Origin: Heterodera schachtii
Taxonomy: Eukaryota > Nematoda > Chromadorea > Rhabditida > Heteroderidae
Length of the DNA stretch: 64,000 bases
Assembly: GCA_023374025.1 (NCBI GenBank)
Contig: SIJG01000003.1
Span: forward strand, 806,001 to 870,000
Reading direction: 5' to 3'
Shown: piece after piece, positions 22,469 through 34,704 of the stretch
How the letters are laid out: each line of letters starts with the position of its first letter
Numbering within the stretch: position 1 is the first letter of the stretch
Position numbers and translations under genes: made by a program
The notes under the pieces: model-generated
Told to the model about the DNA's origin: nothing
The model's database searches: none
Seen by the model: the letters and a program-made list of their open reading frames with translations, nothing else

Positions 22469-24948
22469 TCATTTGTTTTGCATTTGTTTGTTCGAAGAAT
22501 GGTTAATTTGTGGCCCGGCAGCAACAACAACAACTGGCGGATTATGATTATTTGAACACAGCAAAAATTTGATCCATGGGAATTCACTTTTTATTATTTC
22601 ACGATATTCAGAACTGAAAATGAAACATTTTTAGTTTATTTAAAAAATTTTAATTTTTCATTTATTTACCTGCAAAAATACAACACTGGTGCAGTTGATC
22701 GCCCCGGCAAATGTGACCAATTGTGCCACTAATCGCGTGATCAGAAATTGCAGTGACGGATCACTGGTGATCAGTCCTTGGCCCACAATATTTCCTAACA
22801 GAAACCCAAAGAACCAAAGCCAGAAGATCACTGCCATGATCACAGCCAACGATTTGAAAATGCGACGAGTGATTTCAATTTGGGACTGAGAAGAATTGTT
22901 GCTGTTGTTCTGATCACTTCTGATCACTGAGAAATGAAAATGCATTCTTTTAACAACCAATTGTAAAATCGTAATTTAAATTTCTATATTTTAATTGTGT
23001 AATTAATTTACCCTTTAGCATAATTCCCATGATAACATAAATTACAGTTGTAGCCAAAGTAACAATAACTATGATAAGAGAAGCAAGCAAATACACTTCG
23101 CCTTGAATCATATCACCAGGCTCACAATAAACCATTCTTTTAATTGGAAAAATTAGTATTAATGGGTCAATTAGTTAATTAATTAGTTACATTTCAGTGT
23201 GTTGTAGAGCAAATATAAGCGACAAATAAACAACGTAAAAAGGCATTGACAAGGAAAAAACATTGGCAATTATCACATATTTGCCTGATGATCTCGAGAT
23301 AATACGGAAACTTAAAATTAAAATTCCAATTTTAATATAACAAATTTTAAATTATCACAGGGAAATACAGACTTTTCGTGCCTGTACCTGTGCACTTTAC
23401 TTGCTGGACTCAGATACATTCTGCTGATGGTGTTAACGCAGAAGACCCACGGACAAAGACCCACTCGTAAAAGATAAAAGACACACAGACAAAAGACCCA
23501 GAATTTTTTTTAAAAAAAATTCTCAATTAATTGATTTTTAATGATTTAATTTAAATTTAATCTGTCACAAAAATATCAATTGACAAGCGATACAAATAAT
23601 CGCGAGTATTACGATGACAACTGAGAAATTTGCCTAAGTTACAGAAAATGCTGTTATAAATTAGGTTAAATGGTCGAACCAAATCCTTTTTTATTTTGCA
23701 AATAAAAATTATTAAATGAATTCAGTCAAAATTTCATCACTCCAACCAAACATTTTCACATTTATTGATGGAATACGAGGCGAAAAGTTCGCGTTACTGC
23801 AATTTGCGTGAAGTTGGATTGTGGCCAATAGCCGCTCAGAATATCACCAAGCAAATGAAAGACTGCTAAATCTCGCAGAGGATATGGATGGAGATTAACC
23901 AAATTATTTTATTAATCAAGCTTTTCTAATATTAATTTAACGAATTGTATATATTTAATAACGATTTAAAGAATAAACTTCTTTGGTATTTTATATTTTC
24001 CCCAAAAAATATTGGTGGGTCTTTTGTTTTCAAAATTCAAATTAAGGCATTAAAACCAACTAATTGCAAATTTATTTTTTAAAAAGTTGTGGGTCTTTTG
24101 TCTGTGGGTCTTTTGAGAATGGAAAATCGTAATAAACGAGATTGAAGATTGATCATTAAATATTTTTAGTTGACAAACACACCCTAATTAATTATATAAA
24201 ATTATTACAAAACGGGGAATGCCAATGCCACAAGTCGATCAATGCTTATCCAAAAAAGATTTATGGAAGAATTAAAGCCTGCAATCATTGCAAGGAATTG
24301 GGCATAAAAACAAGTCAAAATAGGAATCCTTTTGCGAAGAAAAACGAGGACTAAAAATAAATTAAAAATTAATAAAAATAAATTAATATAATTTTCATTA
24401 TTTATTGTTTATTACCAGTGGCCAATGGAGTGGCCAATTCGGTGAATGCGTCACACAGCGAACAGATGGCCAACAGAAAACCAAAACTCCGGTGAAGTTT
24501 CCTAAATAATTAGTACTCCAATTTTTGAGGTTTTATCAATATTTGGCCATTGTCTCAACAATTTTCAATTCAAAACCATGCTATTTCAATTAAAAAAAAA
24601 ATTAAATACATATTACAGGCTAAGTATACAGAGTTGTTGGACCCCGTAACTACGGGTTACGTATTTACGTAATTGAAAATCCTCCGTAACTATGGATTTC
24701 CGGCCCAGCTATGGCCATGGTTGTTTAAACCCTGGAAATATTTAAAGAAAAGAATGCCAAATTTCAATCTGCTGACTGACTGACTTGTGCTTGATGGTAA
24801 TGTAAACGAGCGAATTATTCAAGGCAATGCCAAAAAGTGACAAAATTTGCTGAATAATTGTCACCCAAACGGTGTACAAGTAAATTTGGTCGGACTCTCC
24901 AAATTCATTAAAGGAAGAAGATGATGATGAATTACCGTTATTACTCAT
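22469..24948 (-). CDS. srsx-like seven-helix G-protein-coupled receptor, copy 1 (one frameshift)
   Basis: Seven exons 5' to 3': 24785-24948 (ATG at 24948), 24416-24501, 24209-24350, 23191-23310, 23012-23136, 22670-22926 and 22469-22613 (TGA). Features: Asn/Ser-rich N-terminus, helix 1 IIQQILSLFGIALNNSLVYI, KLHRSFGFLLAICSLCD (helix 2), NLFWISIDRLVALAFP (helix 3 with a DRL in place of DRY), helices 4-5, ITRRIFKSLAVIMAVIF (helix 6), helix 7 and SEYREIIKSEF. This fits the nematode chemoreceptor family srsx (class A-like, sensory neuron membranes). The sixth exon is 257 nt: an extra T after the AAC near 22698 shifts the helix 7 frame, while the last exon only works in the unshifted frame. This is the most intact of five copies here. 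It is a pseudogene unless that base is an error. A repeat enlarges its third intron. Confidence 0.7.
23400..24125. repeat. inverted-repeat insertion in an intron of receptor copy 1
   Basis: GACCCACGGACAAAGACCCA near 23450 and GACAAAAGACCCA near 23490 recur in reverse as TGGGTCTTTTGTCTGTGGGT near 24090. The same intron is only about 70 bp in copy 2. Exact ends and target duplication were not resolved. Confidence 0.45.
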
Positions 24949-25039
24949 ATTATTAGATGGTTTATTTAGAATATTATCTTATCAAAAAATGGGAATTTAA
25001 TAAAAAATGATACGTGAAAAACCCATTCCAACATTTAAT

Positions 25040-25800
25040 TAAAAAATATTGAAATTTCGTCGACGTCAAATTGTAATTGGCACTTATTTCGACTTTTCAC
25101 CTGCTATTTAGCACATTTTTTAATATTAAATTTTGTAAATGCCAATGAAAAGAAAGGGCATTTTTTACGGTATTCACGCATCCATGCCAACAATTAATTA
25201 AATGATATTGCGACTTCATTCACGTCAAAATTCATTTTTCAACTTTGTTCAGTTTGTAATTGACACTTTTTCGACTTTCACCTGCTATTTAGCATATTCG
25301 ATGGTAAGTGTTAATTAAATTCTGTTTTCAATGTTTCTGTGTTCTGTTGAAAACTTTTACAATTTCCCAGACTAATTAAATGTTTTAATTTTAATATTAA
25401 ATTTATCAAATGCCAACGAAAGTAAGGGCAAGTTTACGATATTCAAGCAAATGACTATCATTAACATTAAAAATTTTCAGTTTTTGTTTAATTAGCATGT
25501 AAATAACATAATGAAAAATTTCAATTAATTAACATCAAATTGTGGAAAAGAAATATTGCAAAAAATTTAAATTAACATATCAGAAAAATCAGATTATTTT
25601 TTCAACAAAAAATATTGAAAATGACATTTTATTCATGAAAAATTAAAAAAAAAAGATCTTGTAGGCACATATTAGAACATTAATCAAAATTTAAGTTAAC
25701 ATTAATTAGCTGTAAAAATGATTAAAAAATATTTGCAGAAAAATGACATAATGCGAAATCAGACAATTGTAAACAAAAAAGGATAAAAATTGAGTACATT
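25040..25800. repeat. duplicated upstream unit shared with receptor copy 3
   Basis: The region upstream of receptor copy 1 is homologous to 45360-45600 and again to 45880-46090. Shared stretches include CACCTG[CT]TATTT[AG]GCA, TTAATTAAATTCTGTTTT and AAATGCCAA[CT]GAAAGTAA. The receptor duplications therefore carried their upstream DNA, possibly with promoter elements. Confidence 0.5.
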
Positions 25801-25917
25801 AAATGTTAATTTTAAGATGGAAAGAAAAAACAAATGACCATTTTGGCTAAATTTATATAGCAGGACAAAAATGCATTAAAATGTGGACTTTCTTACTTTT
25901 ATACTTGGTCGGTTGAA

Positions 25918-26262
25918 CCCTGACAAATTTGGTATCATTCGAAAATTCTTGATGAGTACAGTTTAAAAATCAGTGGATTAAGTCGAACCGATGGCATCTG
26001 ACAATGAGAGATTAATTTGTGCAACTAATGCCATATTTGAAAAATTGTACAGATACATGGCTTTTTTGGACCCCATAATTACGGATTACGGTCGGATCAC
26101 AGCCCCGAATTTTTCCATTTTCCCCTATTTTTGGAACTTTTTATTCTGATCATATTAGCTTTTTACCAGTTTTTCTGCTCAGATTGCTTCGGTTCGAATT
26201 CATCAACTGTTTTTAGACTTAACTCACTAAGAAATTTTCGAATGATACCAAATTTGAATGGA
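25918..26262. repeat. foldback repeat with TTGGTATC signature
   Basis: ACAAATTTGGTATCATTCGA near 25922 recurs in reverse complement as TTTTCGAATGATACCAAATT near 26236. The interior contains a GGACCCC-ATAATTACGG motif also found at 14.2, 24.64 and 43.64 kb. Confidence 0.5.
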
Positions 26263-26830
26263 TCCATTCATTTTTTAAAAATTAGAAGCGCAAAATTTTT
26301 TATCCGTTGTCGAGTTTGTAACCGGTTTAAAAACTTACTGCACTAAACCGACTTCATCCGCACTTTTTCAGATATCTCATCAACATCGGTTATAAATGCC
26401 GATTAATTATTTAAAAAAATGTTTTGCAAATTTTAATTTATCTGATATGAAAAACCACAAAACTTAATACGGACGGAAACAAGGAACTCACCCGAATTTA
26501 AATTTAAAAAAAAATTAAAAAAGCTATTTTATATAAAAAAATAAAATATTTTTGTCAAATTATAATTGGGGAAAGTGTAAAATATAAAGAAATCTATAAC
26601 AAAAAAGAAAGAAAATGTGAATTAATTAAATAATATTGATATTATCACATATAATTTTATTTAACATTATTTTATAAAATATAAAAATATAAATTTCTAT
26701 ATATATTTTTTGGTAATATATGCTAATATATGAAATAAATTTAAAAAAATTTAATTTTAGTAATTAAAAAATTTAAAATTGAATAAATGAATTCCTTTTA
26801 CCATTTGTGTATTTGTTTTCTATTATAAAT

Positions 26831-28937
26831 ATGATTCAATCAGCTCCAGGAGATATTTTTGATGAGATATGGGACAAATTTCAACCAAATAAAGTTTTTT
26901 TAAAGTTTTATCATTTTCCTATTTTTTCCATTTATTTTAGGCCCTTTCGAATGAAAATCACTCCAAAGAGCAAAAACCATCTAATCTGTTACAAATTAAA
27001 GAAGAAAAAACGGAATTAAATCCAAATGAAATGATTTGGAATAAAGGAATTGAAATAAAAACCGAACCAAAAAAAGAGAACGAAGAAATTGGAGTAAAAA
27101 TTGAGCCAAAAATTGAAAAAGAAAAAGAAAAAGAAGAAATGGAACCAAAAATGAGAAAAAAAAGTTGGAAAATAAATGGAAAAGTTCATAAAATTAAAAT
27201 AATAAATTAAATTTATTCGATATTTATTTAAAATCGGATTAATTAACCATTTTTAGAGAGTAAAACTCACACGACAGAAGAAAAACTGCAAATTCTTAAA
27301 AAATTTATGACAAGAAAAATTGAATGTGCGGAAATTCTAAGTGAAGGAAATTCGGTTTATGAAATGGAAGAAAAAATAGCAAAAGAATTGGGCGTCTGCC
27401 GAGCTTCGATTAACAAATGGAAAAAAGAATTTGGCCTAACAGCAGGTATTATTGATAAGAAAATCTTGCTTTTTTTAATTTTTATAAACATTTGGCACTT
27501 AAATAGGTCATGTTAATTTTTGGAAAAAAAATTAAACATACTAAAATTCTAATGATCAGATGAAAAGAACTTGTGTTTATTTATTTATTTATTTAATATT
27601 AAATGTCATTGTTTCGACTTTACGTAATTGGTACTTCCCTATGATTTTGCAATAACATATAAAAATTATAAAAAACTTTCCTTATGAATTCGGTTCCGCA
27701 AAATTATTGTTGTAATATAATAGCGCTTATTTTTTAGAATTTACGACAAAAAAAGCAAAATTCATCTTAAAAAATTGATTGAATAATTGAAAGTTCTTGA
27801 AATTTTCTTTCCATGTCTATGTTGTGATTTTTCTTCTCAAAAACAAAAGCCTGTTAATGAAGCTAAATCATTTTTCTAGAAAAAACCAAATATTATTTAC
27901 TATTAGTTTTATTTATTTATTTATTTTTTGATTGTTCATTTAAATTTTTTAAGGTAAAAAAGTTACGATTTATACGCGAGAAGAAAAACAAAAAATTCTA
28001 AAAAAATTTGAAAAAAGAAAGAAACAATTTGAAAATGCGAATAAAATTTCTTCGCGTAAAATTGATGAAAAAATTGCGAAAGAATTGGGCGTCTGCCGAA
28101 CAACGCTAATGAGATGGAAAAAGGAATTTTGTTTATCAAGTAAACTAAAACACATATAGTAATCATCTAATTATAATATGTTTTAGTGAATAAAAATTAA
28201 TTTAGGAATTAACCAAAAATAATTTTTTATTTCGGCAATAAGTTTTTTTGGCGTTACTACAAAAGTGATCTATTTTGGAAATTTTTAGTAAATTTTTATT
28301 TGTCATATTACTGTGTTTTGACGATTTCTAATCACGAATATGACATGTATTTTCTTTCAGAATTCCAAACGCAATTCGAACTGAAAATCAATAATGTCAA
28401 ATTTATCGATTTCCTCCCCAGGATATATAATATAATTTTATTAGTTTGCGAAGATAAATTTTTAATGAAATTTTTAAAATTTTGTTTTCCGTGGAACGTT
28501 AATAAAAATTGAATTCAGAGACGAAGCCATGCGAATATTCTCACGAAGAAAAGCTAAGAATTCTTCAACAATTCGAAAATATGAAAAAGGAACACAAAAA
28601 TAAAACAAACGCCGAAGCCGCAAATGAATTGGGACTCAATTTATCGACAATAAGAAACTGGAAATATAATTTGGGCTTTTCAAGTAATAAAAGAAATTTA
28701 TTTTAGATTTTCTGGAATATTTTAGAACCTAAGAAGCAATATTCGTTGGAAGAAAAACGCGAAATTCTCGCAAAATTTCAACAACGAAAGACGGAATGCC
28801 AAGTGAATCCAATTGCAAATTCAAATTATGAAATGGAAAGCAAAATTGCTAAAGAATTATCAATTGACAGGAGAACAATATATCATTGGAAAAAGGAAAT
28901 GCAAAGTAAAAAAAGAAAAAAAAGGAAATTTTTATAA
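26831..28937 (+). CDS. multi-domain helix-turn-helix-like protein H1
   Basis: Exons 26831-26893, 26941-27183, 27259-27445, 27954-28139, 28519-28683 and 28726-28937 (TAA), giving 351 codons. Exon 1 encodes APGDIFDEIWDKFQ, matching IPGDLFDDLW in gene H2. Exon 2 is Lys/Glu-rich with IKTEP and VKIEP motifs. Exons 3-6 each encode one copy of a unit of about 55-60 residues: EEK..IL..F, then IAKELGVCR.(T/S)...WKKE, a tri-helical homeodomain/HTH-like DNA-binding signature. The protein ends KKRKKRKFL, a nuclear-localisation-like tail. Joins between the HTH exons are all phase 1. A hydrophobic stretch before the ATG at 26831 (FLLPFVYLFSIINM) looks like a signal peptide, but its natural ATG at 26787 is in another frame, so the 5' end is uncertain. 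The exon 2/3 join uses a weak donor (AAA/GTTCAT). Function unknown; likely DNA-binding. Confidence 0.65.
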
Positions 28938-30517
28938 TTGAGAAATAAAAATCGAAAAATTTAAAAGGTTTTCTGCGGGATTTTTGGTTTACTGTTTAAA
29001 TTTCCGACTTTTTAAAATATTAACCGTTTTGGCTTTCAAAATCAAAAAAAGAAGATGACTATTCTCGTATATTAAAATATTAATTTATTTATTAAGATAA
29101 TAATCCAAAAAGTGAAGATGAACCACAAATAAAGTAACCAATTTTATTAAATAATTAAATTAATTAATTATTAATTAATCAATTATTATTTAATAGTGGC
29201 TTTTCATCAATTCCTTCTGATGAAAATAAATTGAAATCAAGTGGCTGCTCAAAGAAACGAAAGAAAATGTGATTGATTAAATTTATTTGAAACGAAAATT
29301 TTTTATTTTTGTTGGAGGGGAGGGGGGCTGGGACAGGCCCCTAGCTATAAGGGGTGGGAGAGAGAATTCCCCTGCACACCCCGAAATAAAAAAAGAATTT
29401 TTTTTGAAAATTTTAAATATTTTATTAGCAAATCTTTTAAAATTTCTAACATTTTCTCCCCGGCCGATGTCTATCTACATGGCCGAACCCACATTTTGTC
29501 ATAGTTTTTGAAAATCCGGCTCGAAATGGAAAATTTAAGTTTTTTTGTCGAAAACGGCCAAAAATTCCTGATTTTTTCCCACGATAGCAGTGGAAAAAAA
29601 AATTTTCTTTTACCACGGAAGCAAAAAAAAGGTCTTCGGATTCCCTCCTCCAAATTTTTTTCTGACAACGGACATGGGAAAGGAGTGGCCAAATGGTCGG
29701 GAATTGATGGTGAGGTTTTGTTTTTGTTCTAATTACATTTAATCAAAAAAATTTTTTTCAAAAATTTTATATGAAAATATGAAAAAATCAATGCTATTTA
29801 TTATTTTATCTCCTCATGTTCATTTACTTCATATAAACATAAAAAAGCTTTTAAAATGCAAAGTTTCATAAAGGTATAAAAAAACGCAAAAGAATTAAAT
29901 TTATTTATTTTAACTTTTATCTATGCCTAATAACACTTCGATACAAATGTATAAAATTATTAGCCAAATTCTAGGCTAAAATAATATTATAATATTTATC
30001 TATTGATTATATGCATTGTGAATTTTTAATTGAAGGCAGAAATAATAGACACTTTTGCCACCACAATCTGAAATAAGCATTAATAATATTCTTATATTTC
30101 AGATTTATTAGTGATATTTGCAGGAATAAAATGAATATGTATTATAATTGCCAGAATTTTAATTAATATAAAAAATTTATATTCTTAAAAATAAAATGAG
30201 CGCAAATTTTTCTTTATTTAATCTCTCTAGAATCTTTTTCGAAAACTCTCAAATGACGGAAAACAATTTAATTAAAAAAGGTGTAATGACAACTCGTAAA
30301 AAGGCACACTCGACACATTTTTTTTAACTTTCAAATAAAATATTAAATTTTTCCATGAAATTCAAAATGAAAATTTTAGAATTTTTCTAGCAAAAATATT
30401 CATTTTGAGTTTTCCCGAGAAAAATATAGGTTTTTTAAAATATTTTTAGAAAAATTTGTATTCACAAGTTTTCCATTGATTGACAAAGAATTTTGTGGTC
30501 CCGCAGATCTGCCAACG
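28938..30517. other. intergenic between H1 and the BED-finger gene
   Basis: No gene supported. A GC-richer patch at 29315-29700 has open frames on both strands but no splice or start context and looks like repeat debris. The rest is AT-rich. Confidence 0.4.
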
Positions 30518-31816
30518 ATGGCTTACCCCATTTTGCTTAATGTTATTATTATAATTATGATTTTGTTCATTTATACGAATTGCAATAGCAATGAAAAAAG
30601 TCAAAAAGCAAATGGACAAACCGAAAATGTCAAACTCATTAATGAACAAAAACAAGTGAACGATGATGATGATAATGATGATGATGAAGTTAATGAACTT
30701 GGCGATGAATTTTGGAACCAACTTTCACTGATCACCGATTTACCAATTATTGATGGAATAGAAATGGTTGGGAATCACATTAAATACACTGATCAATTGG
30801 AACATAATAATCCAGGCGAAGGTTGGAATCAAAATTAATAAATTATTTCAAGTGTTTTTAGGATTGCTTACCTAAAAATGAGCACGAGATGTTGTTTCGA
30901 AACAGTATCTTTTTTGTCCTTTTTTCCAAAACACTCAAATAATCGTCATTTTTTCTGCAAATCTACAAAAATTTAAGTATTTGAATCTAATTTAAAAGTT
31001 CCCGGACGTGCCTTTTCAGCACCTTCGGGCCATAACAAACCCTTTTTTCTTAAAATTTGTTTAAAAAAGCTTGAATTGAATGTTGGCAATCCTATTTTTT
31101 CTGCAAATCATATTAATTTCTTTTTTAAGAAGAACATAAACAAGAAATTAAAGAATTGGAAGTAAAACAAGACACATTAAAAAGAAAAATGGACAACAAA
31201 ATTGACCAAAATCACAATCAAAATGATATTGTTGGACAAAACAAAGAAACAGTCAAAAGAAACAAATCCAATAATGTGCGTACAAATTTTCTCGTAGAAT
31301 TCAATAATTCAAAAATTTTGTTTGAAATTTTTTTTTTAATTTTACATATAAATAGGGAAATTTTGAGCTAACGGAAGTTTTATCAAAGTCCAAAAAATGG
31401 AGAAATCTAAATTTATTAATTCTTTTTGAAATTTCATATGAATAAAGAACCGCTGCCTTTGAGCAATATTATGAGTTTGTGTAGTCATTTCTTACCGTTG
31501 GCGAAATTAAATATCACCTCACACGATTTATAAAATCTTATTAATTCGAGTAATATCATATTAATTAGAGCTTTACTTCTTGAAACTAAATTAACATCAA
31601 ATTTAGGCAAAAGTAAGCGAAATTTGGGAACATTTTACGCAAAATCGCACTTTAAAGAAAAACATATGCAATTATTGCTCAACAACAATTAAACTTTCTG
31701 AGCAAAGTTCAACTTCAGCTTTATGGGCACATTTGAAAAAAGAACACCTTGAACAATATGCCAAAACGAAACAAGCCAATGCAAAAAAGAACAAAAAAGA
31801 AGAAAAGGACTTTTGA
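30518..31816 (+). CDS. secreted BED-type zinc-finger protein candidate
   Basis: Three exons, 30518-30821, 31130-31275 and 31607-31816 (TGA), 219 codons; joins phase 1 and phase 0. The N-terminus MAYPILLNVIIIIMILFIYT is a strong signal peptide or anchor, followed by NCNSNEK. Next comes an acidic stretch with a DDDDNDDDE run (residues about 48-58) and GDEFWNQL. Exon 2 is a hydrophilic Lys/Gln/Asn linker. Exon 3 encodes SEIWEHFTQNRTLKKNICNY and continues with Cys-x2-Cys, then ALWAHLKKEH (His-x4-His). This Trp/Phe + C2H2 arrangement is that of BED fingers, DNA-binding domains shared by hAT transposases and domesticated regulators. The end is Lys-rich. Secretion plus a DNA-binding domain is an unusual combination; a role in a host nucleus is inference. 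An alternative upstream in-frame start exists at 30476. Confidence 0.65.
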
Positions 31817-33811
31817 AAGTTTGGATTCATTGAATTATGGAGAACTGTTACCATATATTGCATGTTTCTTGTCTAAGTTGAGCTTTCTTACAAAAATCCA
31901 TGCTTCGGATTCATCACCGGACATTTGTGCTAATGAGTAAAAATGATACAAATTCATGGTTTTTCTATTCCAGTTAGCATAAACATCTGAAACTAAGGAA
32001 ATATCTCATAAACATTAGAAAAAAAAAATCAGTTTTTTGGTAATTTATAATTTATTTTCCATATAGAATTATTATCGTCTCTAACCTATAAAGGACTACC
32101 GCGTACGCTTCTTCTGTGTAGTTGGTGAAATGTCAGTTTTCAGTTGGCGAAATGGCAGCTGGCGAGGTCTCTAGTTGTCTAAATGTCCGCAAAAATTGGC
32201 ATTTTTATCTCGGCACTTGGGCTTAAAACAACTTTCATATTTATATAAGAAATTTACAGCAAATGCTAAAATTTTATTTTAAGTACAAATCACTTAGACT
32301 TTTAGAATCGTCGAAAATTTTTTTTTTTTTTTGTTTTTGCATTTACGAAAACTTCTGCCTAGACTTTAAGTTATAACAAAATGAATTGTAATTCTGAACT
32401 CTAGCTGCTCACAGGTCATCTTAAACCACTTTTATCTTGTTGGGCAGAGTTTATTTTTTTATTTTAAATTTTCGGCTTTTTTTTTGTACCCGCCTCAAAA
32501 TTAATTTGAAAAAACTGATGAAAGTTTTGAAAAATCGATAAAAAGTGGCAAAATTTTACAAAAAAAAAAATTCCATAAAAAGTTCCACAATAATGATGGA
32601 GCCATAAATTATTTTTTAAATGATCAGCAAAAATTCTCTAGCTAATAATATGATAAAACAAATTTAAATAAGTAAAATAAAAAAGTGCTAAATGGAAATA
32701 TTTTGAATACAAATCAAAATAATTCATCATCTGTCGAGAGGTCCGAACCCATGATAAATAGTAATTAAATTGTAATGGGAAAAATGCATTATTTTAATGC
32801 ACTTTTCTGATTTTTTCATCTGTTTAAAACTCATTATCAATTTTACACATCAAGGTGGTGATGACCATTGTAAATTTTGAAGATTATCACAAAATAGCAA
32901 AGTGTTTATTTAAATTATAATATTTTGATGAATCTTTTTTAATATATTTAAAATTTGGATCCGGACTACTGATGTAAAAAATTATTAAATATTTTTAAGC
33001 CATTTAATTCTGCGCAGAAATTTTCGTAATTCATTATTTTAGCTTTTTAATTAAATGTTTGTTTTCTAAAAACTGCCAATTTGGAACTTTCGACGTTTCT
33101 TAAAAACTGCCAACTGCAAATAAATATTTAATCTAATTGGTTTAATAAAAATTTGACAGTTGTTTGCTAACATTATAGATAATTTAAAGCTTATAAAATT
33201 TACATTTCAATTATAAATGCCTTCCTTATAATTTATATACGAGCTCAACAATGTTTTAATATTTTTAATGTTCTTGTCACATATACCAAATTTAGTTTCT
33301 TTATAATAAAATTTAATTTTAAAAAAGTCAAAAAATGAAAAGACATAAAGAATAAATTGAAAAAAATTAGAAAACACATCCCCGAAGATATAAAAATGCT
33401 CAAATTTTTATTTTTGAATTCAAATTTTTTCATGGAAATTTTGATTAAAAAAACCATATCTTTTTAAAAAAAATATTTTTGAATATTAAATTTATTCTTG
33501 TTAACAATTTTTTGTGTGTTTTGCCACCTAAAAAGCGTTAATTTTAAAAATCGCAATGTTTTGAAAGCATAATCACTAAGGATGATATTTTTAGGCTCTA
33601 AAAATCGCCAAATTTTCGGGAAGATGAATTCCAATTAATTAATATTTTATTCTTATTAATATTATTTGTTTTCATTTAAATGGGAGAATCTAATAAATTT
33701 TATTTATTAATTATTTTAAATATTTTCAATTTGATAAAATTAAAAATTCCAATGGAATTGATCCACTAAATTATTAATTATTTATTTAAAATAATATAAT
33801 TTAGTAAAATA
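31817..33811. other. AT-rich intergenic region
   Basis: No gene supported in 2 kb. At 32120-32190 it holds a short GTTGGCGAAATG-type repeat that recurs at 63394-63500. Open frames such as 33245-33457 are low-complexity. Confidence 0.4.
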
Positions 33812-34704
33812 ATGCATTTATTTATCCATATTTTTTTGTCAATTTCCATCTGTTTTTCAACGTTTTCTTATGCATTTGAATCACTCAATTCTTTGGGCAC
33901 AATCGGAAATTTGTCGCACAACCAAAAAACGGTAAAAATTGGAGAATGAAATTAGAGACCAAAACTCATTATAGCGAAAATCTTGCTGGAATTTTGCGTA
34001 AATCCGCTCCGTATTTTTCTTAGCTTTCCGGGATTTTCCACTGGCGAAGGATTTTAGGGGTTTACAGGCCCAATAGAAGTAAGAATACGCGTTTAAGAAT
34101 TGAATTTTTTTGGCAAAAATGAATTTTTAATAAACTCCAATCCAAAAATTTTAATATTGTTTTCGGCGGCGTTAACGATTTTTGGCAACTTTTTTTTTCA
34201 AAAGATTTTGGTGTTTAGCAAAATTTGCAATTATTAATTATGACGAAAAAATTTAAAGAAATGAAATGAATGGATCGGAGATTTAAAAGAAGGCAATCCC
34301 AATATTTTAAGCTGATTGGGTTACCAAAAAGTCGGGACCGTCGGCCCAGAACGAGGAGAAATAAATTTAAAAAAAAAAAAACCAATTTTTCGCCACCCCA
34401 AAAAATAAATAAAATTAAGCAATAATCAATTTTGTGTATCCCCAATATATTTGATAAAACTCAGACCATATTTGGCAATAAAGTGCTGGCTAAACGATCG
34501 ACCAGTGGAATTTCAAGTGCTAGCGGAAGCGGAGGGAAAAAGCCGCCACATAAAGCATCATTAATCAAACCATCAAAAGCATCGCCAAAAAAGAAAAAAG
34601 CAAAGTCATCGATGTTTTCTAAAATTGCTAATGCTTTTAAAATGGTTAAAGACAAGAAAAAGGACGGAGGAAGCTCAAGCAAATCGACCAAGTCAAAAAA
34701 GTGA
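33812..34704 (+). CDS. small secreted lysine-rich protein with nuclear-localisation-like motif
   Basis: Two exons, 33812-33931 and 34465-34704 (TGA), joined in phase 0, 119 codons. The N-terminus MHLFIHIFLSISICFSTFSY is a textbook signal peptide with likely cleavage after FSYA. The mature part begins FESLNSLGTIGNLSHNQKT. Exon 2 is basic and Ser/Gly-rich: TIFGNKVLAKRS, SASGSGGKKPP, SPKKKKAKSS (a classical monopartite nuclear signal type), SKIANAFKMVKDKKKD, and a final KSTKSKK. No known domain, cysteines or repeats. Size, signal peptide and basic composition are those of plant-parasitic nematode effectors, but the identity is unknown. The exon 2 start was fixed by the CAG at 34462-34464; the frame is open further upstream without a hydrophobic start. 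Confidence 0.65.
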
